The notes: a model not told the origin generated them from the letters alone. A stretch of 64,000 nucleotides of DNA from Mesorhizobium sp. WSM3862 (GCF_002294985.1 NZ_NSGE01000015.1:58487-122486); one strand, 5' to 3'; positions 30,455 to 38,769 are shown, numbered from the stretch's first letter. Made by a program: numbers and translations.

Positions 30455-30892
30455 TTACCGTTTTGACTTCGCTGGTGACTTCTTAGGAGCGTTACGCCCA
30501 AGCCCTGCAGCCTTCGCAAGCGTCGACCGCTGAGCGGCATAGTTCGGCGCGACCATTGGGTAATCCGGCTTCAAGCCCCACTTCTCGCGATACTCGTCGG
30601 GCGTCAGGCCATAGTGCAGGTCGAGATGCCGCTTCATGGATTTGAACTTTTTGCCGTCCTCGAGGCAGATGATGTAGTCGGGAAACACCGAACGCCTCGG
30701 ATTGACGGCCGGTTCCTGCTTCGGTTGCGCGACTGCGGTTGCCTGGCCAACGCCGGACAGCGATGTATGGATGGATGCGATAAGTTCAGGCAATCCGGAG
30801 ACGGGGAGGGGATTGTTGCCCACATAGGCCGAAACGATGTCGGCGGTCAGGCCGACTAGATCGACGTTTTGGGCATCTGTTTCTTCTGTCAT
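30455..30892 (-). CDS. MucR/Ros-family transcriptional regulator
   Basis: 145 residues. DIVSAYVGNNPLPVSGLPELI is the conserved N-terminal dimerisation part; VFPDYIICLEDGKKFKSMKRHL and then DLHYGLTPDEYREKWGL is the MucR zinc-finger DNA-binding domain. These regulators control exopolysaccharide, motility and symbiosis genes in rhizobia. A copy on a prophage or island could reprogram host surface genes. The C-terminal tail is Lys-rich. AGGAG lies 7 bases before ATG 30892. Confidence 0.93.
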   Translation of the reverse strand: MTEETDAQNVDLVGLTADIVSAYVGNNPLPVSGLPELIASIHTSLSGVGQATAVAQPKQEPAVNPRRSVFPDYIICLEDGKKFKSMKRHLDLHYGLTPDEYREKWGLKPDYPMVAPNYAAQRSTLAKAAGLGRNAPKKSPAKSKR

Positions 30893-31571
30893 TTATGAGC
30901 TCCTAGTAGCTTTTACGCAGTTTGGCGGTTACAACTTCCCGAACTGTTGGATAGGCACCACGCGTTTAGCGTTGATCCGTTAAATCCGTTTGAGAATCAA
31001 TCGTTATCCGCAACAGAAGCAGAATGGAAGTTGCTGTGACTATGGAGGCATAGTTTGTCAGAGCGCCAGCGCAAGAGACGAAATGGTCGAGGCCCAAGCC
31101 AAGCGCGGCATCCCAATGAAGTCGTTCTAAGCGTCCCAGCGCCGCCGCCAGATCCGCCAGTGTCAATCGCCCCAACGTTGCCTCTCACCGATACAGAGAA
31201 ACGGCTTCGCGCTGCCGCGCTCTGCGCCTCGTTGGCAAAAGGAGAAATCATGCGATAAGACCGGATGGCGGTCATCGGCGCTATGACCGGCACTGCGGCA
31301 CAACGCGAAATTCAGCAGGAACTAAATAGTCAGACGCGAGTTATATGCTCCGAGCGGCCTGTCCCCCTGCCGCTCCCTTAAGCAAAAAGCCCGTCGTTCT
31401 CCCCCGAGGCGGCGGGCTTTTCCTTATCGAATGAAGCCAGTGGGCTACCTGAACCTTCGCCCTCGTTCTCTGCCCGTTCTGACGAGTTCATGGAGCGGAA
31501 TATATAGCCGGGGCTATGAAGTCTTGCATAGCTGATGGAGAAGGCGGGTGTTTACGGTTGGCCGGTGGCAG
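30893..31571. other. Mostly non-coding stretch before the HEPN-like gene
   Basis: Contains one weak plus-strand frame from TTG 31055 to 31258 (67 residues, ending LTDTEKRLRAAALCASLAKG) that could be a short gene but has no good ribosome site. A terminator lies at 31385-31422. I see nothing else that I can support. Confidence 0.5.
31385..31422. terminator. Bidirectional intrinsic terminator
   Basis: AAAAGCCCG pairs with CGGGCTTTT across a C-rich loop, with A and T runs on both sides, so it can work for either strand. It ends any transcript coming from the MucR side and the HEPN-like gene. Confidence 0.85.
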
Positions 31572-32411
31572 CTACCTCCTGTCGCTGATTGCTGTCGCGA
31601 GGTGGCCCACAAGAGCTCTGAAGCGGGCCGCCAACTCATCCAGATATGCGAGCGTCAGGACAGTCAAGATATTGCCATCCGTGTCACGACCGTTTCTGTG
31701 CACGCAGTAATGTCGATAGTGCACCGATTGTAGTATCAGATCCCGCTCGGCTTTGTCGCCAGGCAACAGGTGGTGCCCAATAGCCGCGCGAAGCATACCG
31801 TGAAGAAACTCAAACCTGTGGAATTGAGTTTTCACGCGAAGTTGGCTGACGAGCATGTCACGAACCAAATTCGGTTCCGACGCCACCTTTTGAAGAGAGA
31901 CGCGCTCGTCTTTCAGATCCGGATGCCATCTCACAATGGCTTGGGTCACATTAGGATCGTCGAAAGCGAGCTTGATGATGGCATCTGACAAATATGCTTC
32001 CACAATGGAAAAGAGCTGAATAAGCAGCATCCTGTTAACAGCCGCTGCTCCTGATCTCCTGTCGCCCATTGAGTACAAGAGCCCCGTCCAGTCGTGCATC
32101 GCCTGATAGAAGATGGCGCTCGGATGTGGCTCGGGCTGCAATTCTTCGAGCCAACCATCGTAGCCAGAGTCTAGACGTTCAATTTCGAACGCTGCATCGG
32201 GATCCTCCGCTAGGAACGCTGTCCATCCCCCTCCGTAAGCTGCAATCACTAAATCCATTTCGCAGCCGCAGAACTCGCACTCCTCGATTATGTCCTGCGT
32301 TGTTGTCTCACCGGACACCTCGTCTTGCTCCGGGACGTCGTAGAGCCAGACATCGGTGCGCGAGCGGCAACTCGGGCAATGGACGATCGCATGGAATTCG
32401 CCCTTAAGCAT
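31572..32411 (-). CDS. Zinc-finger plus HEPN-like protein
   Basis: 279 residues from ATG 32411 with GGAGGGG six bases upstream. N-terminal CPSC (12-15) and CEFCGC (45-50) form a zinc ribbon. The C-terminal half is alpha-helical with MLLIQLFSIVEAYLSDAIIKLAF and RHYCVHRNGRD; R233-x4-H238 is the RNase motif of HEPN domains, with polar neighbours as expected. HEPN proteins are RNases in many anti-phage and toxin-antitoxin systems. A prophage defence role is an inference from fold and context. Confidence 0.7.
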   Translation of the reverse strand: MLKGEFHAIVHCPSCRSRTDVWLYDVPEQDEVSGETTTQDIIEECEFCGCEMDLVIAAYGGGWTAFLAEDPDAAFEIERLDSGYDGWLEELQPEPHPSAIFYQAMHDWTGLLYSMGDRRSGAAAVNRMLLIQLFSIVEAYLSDAIIKLAFDDPNVTQAIVRWHPDLKDERVSLQKVASEPNLVRDMLVSQLRVKTQFHRFEFLHGMLRAAIGHHLLPGDKAERDLILQSVHYRHYCVHRNGRDTDGNILTVLTLAYLDELAARFRALVGHLATAISDRR

Positions 32412-32550
32412 GATATCCCCTCCCACGACGAAGTAACCCACCGGGATGCCAAGCCACTCGCTGGGCGTGCCGCAGCCTCCTACGCGACATGGTGCGCTTG
32501 CGCCAGCGTCGTCTCGAGATCTCTTCCTGCCGGTAAGGCTGCGGCACGCC

Positions 32551-32775
32551 TCACTTCGATCCCGCCCCAAACCACCGAATGAACGCGGCATCTTTGCCGG
32601 TGATGTCCTTTACGGTCTTAAGCAGCACTTCGTGTAAGTCCTGCATCGATCTGTAGTGATCGCACTGAGGCGAAATCCGCGGTCCGACGATGCTATTATG
32701 GAGCGCCTCTGCGGCGGCTAAGAATGCAGCCACATCGGGCTGGGTTAAAGCCTTTGGTTTGTTGCGTCGTACCAT
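32551..32775 (-). CDS. Small hypothetical cargo protein
   Basis: 74 residues from ATG 32775 with GGAGG eight bases upstream. KPKALTQPDVAAFLAAAEALHNSIV and YRSMQDLHEVLLKTVKDITGKD form two helices. No motif or family is recognised; it is encoded just upstream of the HEPN-like gene on the same strand and could be its partner. Confidence 0.6.
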   Translation of the reverse strand: MVRRNKPKALTQPDVAAFLAAAEALHNSIVGPRISPQCDHYRSMQDLHEVLLKTVKDITGKDAAFIRWFGAGSK

Positions 32776-32821
32776 GCGATCGCCTCCAACGTGGTGATCG
32801 CCCCATCTGCGGATTATATTC

Positions 32822-33004
32822 CTATTTGGGCTGAGGTTCTGCAAGTGCCTTGTCGTCGCACTCGTCACATTTCTTGGTTTCGCCAGGACAGCCGATCCGG
32901 ACCGCGCCATCTGGGCAGCACTCGCCGCCAGAACGCCGCCAATCAGGGCAAAGGAAGACGATACCGCCGCCCTGGCAATCGGGGCAGTCGGGCCGGCCGG
33001 TCAT
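32822..33004 (-). CDS. Small Cys-rich zinc-finger protein
   Basis: 60 residues with CPDCQGGG, LCPDW, ECCPDG, and CDECDDK: three to four Cys pairs, as in DnaJ-type or HypA-like zinc ribbons. It starts inside the stop of the excisionase-like gene (ATGA overlap, 33001-33004), so the two are co-translated. Probably binds DNA or another protein. Confidence 0.7.
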   Translation of the reverse strand: MTGRPDCPDCQGGGIVFLCPDWRRSGGECCPDGAVRIGCPGETKKCDECDDKALAEPQPK

Positions 33005-33324
33005 TCGCCAAACTCCTCTTTAAGGAGCCGTTTTGCCCATGGCTTGTTGGACCGCTGGAGGAACAGCTTGCGAATCTTAGGGGAAGCCGAACCGGATGGC
33101 GCACGATCGATGTGTCCGCGCACTGTCAAAGCACGCGGCTTGTTCGGCGCGGGCTGCAGTGCCTCGATGATGCCCAATATGTGGCTCTTGGTGAACGTCA
33201 CTTCCCGTCCGCGAACCATGCACAGGCCATGTCGTTTTGCGACCTTGATTAGCCCGCGCCTTGTCCAGCGCAGGTATTCGGCAGCTTCGTCCACTGTGAA
33301 AATTTTGTCTTCTAACCCACCCAT
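33001..33324 (-). CDS. Excisionase-like helix-turn-helix protein
   Basis: 107 residues from ATG 33324. FTVDEAAEYLRWTRRGLIKVAKRHGL with MVRGREVTFTKSHILGIIE is the winged HTH_17/Xis pattern that binds DNA and directs phage excision. A tandem 18-base direct repeat lies directly upstream (33346-33381) and may be its operator. The start may alternatively be GTG 33342; no strong ribosome site is visible for either, so the transcript may be leaderless or weakly translated. Confidence 0.75.
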   Translation of the reverse strand: MGGLEDKIFTVDEAAEYLRWTRRGLIKVAKRHGLCMVRGREVTFTKSHILGIIEALQPAPNKPRALTVRGHIDRAPSGSASPKIRKLFLQRSNKPWAKRLLKEEFGE

Positions 33325-33345
33325 AACGGAAGGGAATGGCACGTT

Positions 33346-33381
33346 ATACGATAAGCGGTCAAGATACGATGCGCGGTCAAG
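33346..33381. promoter_or_regulatory. Tandem 18-base direct repeat
   Basis: Two adjacent copies, ATACGATAAGCGGTCAAG and ATACGATGCGCGGTCAAG, differ in two positions. They lie just upstream of the excisionase-like gene. Tandem direct repeats like this are typical binding sites for Xis-type or Cox-type proteins, or a repressor. Confidence 0.7.
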
Positions 33382-33469
33382 CCATTGAATCTCTTACCAA
33401 TTTACCAATTTTGTGAGGCGAATTAGCTACCGAAAAAGGTTGCTGGATCCGGGCAGAACCACTAGGCTG

Positions 33470-33572
33470 TTCAGCAGTCGGCCGGGATCGGGCTGACTGG
33501 TTTTCGAGAGGACCGACTGCTGACGCTTCAGCAGTCAGGCGCGCCCTGAACTTGATAATAAGGGCGCGCCTT
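33470..33572 (+). other. Densely structured intergenic segment, possible small RNA
   Basis: Contains GACTGCTGA-CGCT-TCAGCAGTC and then GGCGCGCCCT (33539-33548) paired with AGGGCGCGCC (33561-33570), followed by TTCATTTT. Repeated GCAGTC blocks allow alternative pairings. The last stem could end a plus-strand transcript. No open frame. Confidence 0.45.
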
Positions 33573-33576
33573 CATT

Positions 33577-33735
33577 TTAATCAGCCTTGGGCAAGAGACC
33601 CTTAGCCTCAAGGTCAGCAACGATGAGAAGCTCGACGTACGCAGAGATAGTGCGGCGGTCCGCCCTGGCTGCCTTGTCGAGCGCCGCCTTGACCTCTTCA
33701 GATAACCGGATCCCGATGCTCGTTGCGCGGACCAT
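33577..33735 (-). CDS. Ribbon-helix-helix regulator
   Basis: 52 residues from ATG 33735 with AGGAG eight bases upstream. MVRATSIGIRLSEEVKAALDKAARADRRTISAYVELLIVADL has the RHH pattern: a beta-strand (TSIGIRL) and two helices. These dimers bind short palindromes. The intergenic region with several GTT-AACA palindromes is the obvious target, giving an autoregulated, divergent switch. Confidence 0.82.
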   Translation of the reverse strand: MVRATSIGIRLSEEVKAALDKAARADRRTISAYVELLIVADLEAKGLLPKAD

Positions 33736-33751
33736 TCTTGCTCTCCTGTTG

Positions 33752-33811
33752 AACGATGTTAAACATTGTTGTTGACGGTTGTTGAACATCGTTATATGAC
33801 GTTCAACATCG
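33752..33811. promoter_or_regulatory. Operator array for the ribbon-helix-helix regulator
   Basis: AACGATGTT-A-AACATTGTT (33752-33770) is an almost perfect palindrome. Further GTTGAAC (33781-33787) and GTTCAAC (33801-33807) boxes form another inverted repeat, and ACATCG recurs. They lie between the divergent RHH gene and the next plus-strand gene and probably control both. Confidence 0.72.
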
Positions 33812-33834
33812 AAGCGCAACGAGGAGTCGCCAAC

Positions 33835-34098
33835 ATGTTTAACGCAGCCCAACGCACATCACTCACCCCTGGCCAGACCGTCCAGTACGGCGACGGATGG
33901 AAAGCATTTGTCCTGGCTCCGGCGTATGCGGCAGGATTTTGGCAGGTCGAGAATGTCTATGACGACAACGGCTCATTCGCGATAGTTGCCGAGGAGGATT
34001 TGGAGCCGGCGGAACTGGATGCTGACGAGTTGTACATTTGCGGGCTCGCTGGCGATCGGCCAGACGGGCTTGACATTAATTTGGTAGAGCGGTCCTAA
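33835..34098 (+). CDS. Small acidic hypothetical protein divergent from the RHH gene
   Basis: 87 residues from ATG 33835, with GAGGAG 8 bases upstream. LTPGQTVQYGDGWKAFVLAPAYAAGFWQVENVYDDNGSFAIVAEEDLEPAELD is beta-rich with an acidic end. Probably regulated by the RHH operator array. Family not recognised. Confidence 0.65.
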   Translation: MFNAAQRTSLTPGQTVQYGDGWKAFVLAPAYAAGFWQVENVYDDNGSFAIVAEEDLEPAELDADELYICGLAGDRPDGLDINLVERS

Positions 34099-34290
34099 TA
34101 AAGTCCTGCGCTGGTCTTTGGATCGGTGCCTGGCTTGGCCATGTCTCGCACGCGCAGCCTTCGGGCCAGCCCATTTGAGCGAGACTTCAGCTTAAAACGT
34201 ATGCCCCGCGAAGGCGGGGACGACTGATTATGTCTGCTGCAATGGTGTGGCTGGCATCAACTCGCGCTTTGCGCATTGAGGAGTGAGAAT

Positions 34291-34620
34291 ATGACTAGTT
34301 TTCACGCAGTTGATCTGTCGGTTTGGGCTGAATCGTTCGAAGGGTCTGCTGACTGGCGCCGGCAGAAGGCATCTGAGTATCCCGACGACGCAGCAAGAAA
34401 CCTGGAGGCGGCTGCTCAATTGGACAGCCTGGCGGCTCAGTTCAACGCTGGCGACGTCGACCCCGAATTGGTGGCTGAATATGAATCGCTCGGGGATAGC
34501 GATGTCGCCCACCGCGTGGTGGAAGTTGAGTCCGAACTTCTGAAGCAGGTCGGCTTTCACCGGCATTTTGCCAATGCCGATGATTTCATTCGGGCAATCA
34601 TCGAAGAAGCAAGAAACTGA
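34291..34620 (+). CDS. Small acidic hypothetical protein
   Basis: 109 residues from ATG 34291 with GGAG at 34279-34283. Mainly helical (WRRQKASEYPDDAARNLEAAAQLDSLAAQF, VVEVESELLKQVGFHRHF, ADDFIRAIIEEARN). Looks like a phage early-region protein; a terminator lies 30 bases after the stop. No family recognised. Confidence 0.65.
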   Translation: MTSFHAVDLSVWAESFEGSADWRRQKASEYPDDAARNLEAAAQLDSLAAQFNAGDVDPELVAEYESLGDSDVAHRVVEVESELLKQVGFHRHFANADDFIRAIIEEARN

Positions 34621-34649
34621 CCACCGTAACCGACCGGTTGCCGCGCGAG

Positions 34650-34680
34650 GCCCGCTTTCCGAAAGGGATGCGGGCTTTTT
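34650..34680 (+). terminator. Intrinsic terminator
   Basis: GCCCGC (34650-34655) and GCGGGC (34670-34675), with an inner TTTCC-GAAA-GGGA extension, followed by TTTTT. It ends the 34291-34620 transcript. Confidence 0.88.
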
Positions 34681-34777
34681 CGTGCGCGAAGACTTTTTTT
34701 CGGCAGGCGCGTCCTATCCTGTGATTCGGCGGGCCCGACCCAACAGCTTCCGCTGCTCGCAGGAAAAGGATGGAGCC

Positions 34778-34960
34778 ATGATATACGACGTCAAAATTTC
34801 TGCTCGTACGAAAGAAGATCTGCGAGTGGCGGTTGAGCGCTACTACATTATCGAGGTGAACGGCTCGAAAGAGGTGAACGCGAAAGCCATATCCCGCGCT
34901 CTGCAGGACGGTGATATCGACCTGGTCAAGGTAATCCGCAAAACGCGCATGGCTTTTTGA
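34778..34960 (+). CDS. Small basic hypothetical protein
   Basis: 60 residues from ATG 34778, preceded by GGATGGAG. MIYDVKISARTKEDLRVAVERYYIIEVNGSKEVN and then ALQDGDIDLVKVIRKTRMAF. It is the last recognisable gene of the prophage side before the tRNA-Pro. No family recognised. Confidence 0.62.
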   Translation: MIYDVKISARTKEDLRVAVERYYIIEVNGSKEVNAKAISRALQDGDIDLVKVIRKTRMAF

Positions 34961-35089
34961 CCTGGGGCAAGCCCGACGAACAGCGAAGATCCTCACCATT
35001 CAGCAGCGGCGACTTTATATGTGGTGGCTGCATGGTGGTTACAAAATGCGTGGCTACATTTTCTGCAGTCGCTAAGTATTTGATTTTAA

Positions 35090-35166
35090 TGGTCGGAGTG
35101 GCGTGATTCGAACACGCGACCCCCTGATCCCAAATCAGGTGCGCTACCAGGCTGCGCTACACTCCG
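35090..35166 (-). tRNA. tRNA-Pro (anticodon TGG), candidate attachment site
   Basis: Acceptor stem CGGAGTG/CACTCCG, discriminator A, encoded CCA, anticodon stem CCTGA/TCAGG with loop TTTGGGA (anticodon TGG, codons CCA/CCG) and a normal T arm GTGTTCGAATCAC. The 3' end points to lower coordinates, where the prophage lies, the usual orientation for integration into a tRNA 3' end. The second attachment copy would lie outside the left edge. Confidence 0.95.
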
Positions 35167-35206
35167 AACGGCATCCCCATAGGGTTCCGAACCATTTTGA
35201 GCAAGC

Positions 35207-35283
35207 CCCAAAATGGAAGAGCGGAACGAACGGCGTACATTGGCAGAGTTCGGCACGCAAAGTCCCACGGAAAGTCCCACAGT
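35207..35283. repeat. Dispersed sequence also present near 52,620
   Basis: AAAATGGAAGAGCGGAACGA followed by ACGGCGTAC is nearly repeated as AAAATGGAAAAGCGAAACGA plus ACGGCGTAC at 52,622. Both are followed by related CCCAC-rich sequence. One copy lies next to tRNA-Pro and the other after a terminator, so they may mark former integration sites. Confidence 0.55.
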
Positions 35284-35771
35284 GTTGCCCAGTCGTTCCC
35301 CCTCCTGCTTTCGAGTCGAAGGTCAAAAATGTAGTAAGTCTCGATGTCGCTGCGGGAGATACGCGGTGGCGTACGGATGCGCGCCTAGCAACATCTCTAT
35401 CGACCGCGCCCGCCGTTGAGCTTCGATGCGCAAGGGACGGTAGAGGCCGGAGGATGCTGACTGAAAGCCACAGACAAACAGCAAGTTAGGACGCAAGGGA
35501 CGCTAGGGTCGATTTTTCCGTTGCGCGTGCGCGCGAAGATACAATCCGAAGGCGCAAGAACAGCAAACGCAGCTTCATGTGTGGCGCGAAATCCCTTCCG
35601 CCCCTTCCTGCTGCTCGTTCCGAGGGCCAGCGACGTCGTTCATCGAAACGGCGGAGCTGGATAGACTCGCGCCGTTCGCCCCCAACACCGATCAGATCCA
35701 ACCCTTTGTTTCAAATCCGATAGCAGCATGTGCACCCACCAGAAGCGAATCTCCGAGTTGCGTCGCTATGG
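35284..35771. other. Non-coding stretch after tRNA-Pro
   Basis: No convincing gene on either strand; short frames here are random-looking and lack ribosome sites. It separates the tRNA and the end of the surface-protein operon. Confidence 0.55.
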
Positions 35772-37382
35772 CTAGGCGTCCATCCGCTCCAGCCCCGACA
35801 CGCCTGCGTTTGCCGGCTCCAGTTTTATGTAGCACGGACTTACGTCCTCCTTCAGCTTTCGCAGCTGTAGACGGATTTTAGCGCGAAGCATTGGGTCGGC
35901 TTTGTCCTCGACGGCGCTCAGCACCCTGGTGGCCTCATCCAACTGGCTAAGCTGCGCGAGGCTGCGGCCAAGACCATATCGCGCCCCCGACAGGTCTGGA
36001 TTGAGCTCAAGCAGTTTGCGGAAGGCGTCGGCGGCGTCCGCGTGCCGGCTGAGCAGCTGAAGTTCGACGGCAAGCCTTGACCAAGCCTTGACCGATTTCG
36101 GTGCGATCTCCACGAGCGATCCGAAAGTATCGGCCGCCGACCAGTGGTCGCCTTTGGCGGCCAGCAGCTGGCCCAATCCGTAAAGCGTGCGCGGATGGCG
36201 AGGGTTGACCTCCAAGATCTGGCGATAGCCATTTTCGGCGTTGGCAAGGTTGCCTGCTTCGTGGAATTTGGTCGCCTGCTCCAGCACGCTCCCGACGGAC
36301 CTCTCGTCGATCCGGTCGCCGAGATTGCGACCGGTCCTGGTCTTGATCAGGACGCAATGGATGGTGGTCTCCTCCACGCCGTAGGAGTACTTGTAAGGCT
36401 CGTTGCCGCGCAGGAAGTCGTAGCTGCGGAAGCCCTGTTCGATCGCATGACGAATGCAATAGCCGTGCAGCACGAGTCCAGACGGGATGTCGTTCGCGGT
36501 CTCGTCGCGTCCCGCGAGATGGAACAGCATCGTTTTCTTGACCCGGTCGACCAGGAATGCCAGGCCCCCGAGCGGCTTGTCGCCCTGCCAAAGGATCGGC
36601 AGGAACAGCGTTCCGCTTTCGAAGGCGTCCTTGAACAGGATCCGGTTGGACCTGACTAGGCCAGGCAGGAGGTTGCCCTTCCGCGGCGCCCATTTGATCC
36701 GCCACATTTCGAGGATGATGCCGATGTCGCGATCTATCGTGGAGGCGTCGGCATGGGTGATGCGGAACTCGCCGGATCCATCGAGCTTGCGCAGAAAGCG
36801 TCTGATCTTCTGGCGCGTGTTCGAGCTGGTCTTTTGTTCGAGATAGCTGTCCCAATCGCCTGGCAGTGCGGCGGCCGGGCAGATGCAATTGTCGACATTG
36901 TCGGTTTTGTTGACGCGCGGCATCTTGTGGGCCGTCAACCGCTTGTCGGCAAGGTTGTCGATGAGCAGGCGCCGTCGCTTCTCCGACATGCGCAGATTTT
37001 CGAGATGCAGCTTGGCCCAGTTCATCTTCAGAAGATGCCTGGCAAGAGCCGGGATCGCGCGCTCGGCAAAGCCCGGTGCGCACAGGATACCGGCATAGTC
37101 GGCCGCGTAGTTGCCGGCCATGTTGATCTCGTTGTGGCAGATACCGGTCTTCTTGTTCAGCCTGGTGCGCAGTCGCAGAGGCAATAGGGCGACATAGGAA
37201 GATCCTGGCGGCCCCGAGCGCGCCGCCAGGACCGACCAGGCGTCTTCATAGCGTCGCATATAGGACGACAGGAACGTCCAGGAGAGGAAGAACTGCGCTT
37301 CGGGATCCTTTTGGTAGAGATCATCCCAGTTCTCCTTGAGCCGGTTCAGCTCCTCCCGTTTCGTGATGACGTCGATCTGCAT
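35772..37382 (-). CDS. BioF2/FemAB-like acyltransferase fused to TPR repeats
   Basis: 536 residues. Residues 1-340 follow the GNAT_6/BioF2-like pattern (FemAB-type): WDDLYQKDPEAQFFLSWTFL, YVALLPLRLR, DYAGILC, FLPILWQGDKPLGGLAFLVD, and GLVLHGYCIRHAIEQGFRSYDFLRG with YKYSYG, characteristic of enzymes transferring acyl or amino-acyl groups to sugars or proteins. Residues ~365-500 hold about four TPRs (NPRHPRTLYGLGQLLAAKG). It is the last gene of a five-gene operon with a type I secretion system; a role in modifying the secreted proteins or surface sugars is inferred. GGGGAA precedes the ATG. Confidence 0.87.
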   Translation of the reverse strand: MQIDVITKREELNRLKENWDDLYQKDPEAQFFLSWTFLSSYMRRYEDAWSVLAARSGPPGSSYVALLPLRLRTRLNKKTGICHNEINMAGNYAADYAGILCAPGFAERAIPALARHLLKMNWAKLHLENLRMSEKRRRLLIDNLADKRLTAHKMPRVNKTDNVDNCICPAAALPGDWDSYLEQKTSSNTRQKIRRFLRKLDGSGEFRITHADASTIDRDIGIILEMWRIKWAPRKGNLLPGLVRSNRILFKDAFESGTLFLPILWQGDKPLGGLAFLVDRVKKTMLFHLAGRDETANDIPSGLVLHGYCIRHAIEQGFRSYDFLRGNEPYKYSYGVEETTIHCVLIKTRTGRNLGDRIDERSVGSVLEQATKFHEAGNLANAENGYRQILEVNPRHPRTLYGLGQLLAAKGDHWSAADTFGSLVEIAPKSVKAWSRLAVELQLLSRHADAADAFRKLLELNPDLSGARYGLGRSLAQLSQLDEATRVLSAVEDKADPMLRAKIRLQLRKLKEDVSPCYIKLEPANAGVSGLERMDA

Positions 37383-37415
37383 GGTTCCCCCGAAATCATT
37401 GCCTGTTCGTAGGTC

Positions 37416-38756
37416 TCACTGTTCCATGAAGGCTCTCGCCATGCTGTCGGCGATCGGCTTCGTCAGGTAGCTGAAGAATGTGCGCGACTCCGTCGCGACG
37501 AGGATCTCGGCGGGCATCCCCGGGGTCGGCGTAAAACCATGCACCTTTGCCAGTTCGCTTGCCGGCACGCGCACGCGCGCCAGATAGACTTCCTTGGGCG
37601 TGGGGCCGCTCATCTCCGGCAACGCATCTGCCGAGACATAGTAGACTTCGCCCTCCAGAACCGGCGTCGTGCGGCGATTGAGCGCGATCAGCCGGATCGA
37701 GGCTTGCTGCCCGACCTTGATGTTGTCGATGTCGGTGCGGGGCACCTGGGCCTCGATGACGAGAGGCACATCCGTGGGCAGGATCTCGAGGATCGCCTTG
37801 CCGCTCTCGATGACGCCGCCGGCGGTGTGATAGTACATGCGTATGATCGTGCCGGGCTCGGGAGCCTTGATGGTTACGCGGCGAAGCACGTTCTCCGCCT
37901 CGCGCGACTTTTCTCGCACGGCGTCCAGTTCGGCCTCCAGGCTTTGCAGTTCCTGGAGCGCCGCCTGGCGATAGGTATCCTTGGTCTGCGTGATCTGCTG
38001 CTCGAACCTGACGATCTGTTCGCGGTTCTCGGCGACTTCCGCCACCATCTTGCCGATCTGGCCATCGGCGTCGGCCATCGCGCGCTGGATCGCCTTTACC
38101 TCGGTGCCGCGGATCAGGCCCTGCTCGAGGAGCCTTTGCTTGCCCTGATATTCCTCCTTCAGGAATTGCAGTTGCCGGCGCACCGACGAGATCTGCTCCT
38201 CGATGCCTTCGTTGCGGAATTCCATGGCCTTCTTGTTCTGGTCGAACAGCGCTATGTCGCTGTCGCGCTTTCGTTCCGCGGCCTCGAAGTTGGCCTGCTG
38301 GCTTTCCATGATCGGGGAGACCTCCGGATCGAACCGGTTGTCGAGGATGATCGCGGGAAATCGGATCTTGCCGCTGCCCTGCACCTCGGCATTGAGGCGG
38401 GCCGCGATCGCTTCGAGCCGCGCCTTGCGCAGGAACAATTGCCGTTCGTTGGTCTGCGCGGCGGTCTCGTCGAGCTTTATCAACGGCTGGTCGAGGCTGA
38501 CATGGTCGCCTTCATTGACCAGGATTTCCTTGATGATGCCGCCTTCGAGATGCTGGACGATCTTGTTTTGCCCGGTTGCGACAAAGCTGCCCTGGGCGAT
38601 GATGGCGGACGCGAGCGGCGCCGTGAAAGCCCAGGTGCCGAAGCCGCCGAAGGCCACCGTGATCAACAGCGCGCCAAATGCGGTCTGCTTCCAGATCGAG
38701 CGCGGCACCTCGGAATACCACTCTATGTCGTGAACTTTTGCGATGTCGGTCGTCAT
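37416..38756 (-). CDS. Type I secretion membrane fusion protein, HlyD/PrsE-like
   Basis: 446 residues. One N-terminal membrane helix (TAFGALLITVAFGGFGTWAF), a lipoyl half-motif (GSFVATGQNKIVQHLEGGIIKEILV), a long coiled coil (residues ~110-290) and a C-terminal beta-barrel ending FFSYLTKPIADSMARAFMEQ. It bridges the ABC transporter and the outer membrane channel. Twelve bases separate it from the ABC gene. No TolC-like gene is visible, so the channel is encoded elsewhere. Confidence 0.94.
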   Translation of the reverse strand: MTTDIAKVHDIEWYSEVPRSIWKQTAFGALLITVAFGGFGTWAFTAPLASAIIAQGSFVATGQNKIVQHLEGGIIKEILVNEGDHVSLDQPLIKLDETAAQTNERQLFLRKARLEAIAARLNAEVQGSGKIRFPAIILDNRFDPEVSPIMESQQANFEAAERKRDSDIALFDQNKKAMEFRNEGIEEQISSVRRQLQFLKEEYQGKQRLLEQGLIRGTEVKAIQRAMADADGQIGKMVAEVAENREQIVRFEQQITQTKDTYRQAALQELQSLEAELDAVREKSREAENVLRRVTIKAPEPGTIIRMYYHTAGGVIESGKAILEILPTDVPLVIEAQVPRTDIDNIKVGQQASIRLIALNRRTTPVLEGEVYYVSADALPEMSGPTPKEVYLARVRVPASELAKVHGFTPTPGMPAEILVATESRTFFSYLTKPIADSMARAFMEQ

Positions 38757-38769
38757 CTTTGCGGCCCCG

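Noticed and set aside
35086..35280. Minus-strand 64-codon frame across tRNA-Pro
   Set aside because: It runs through the whole tRNA; a chance frame.
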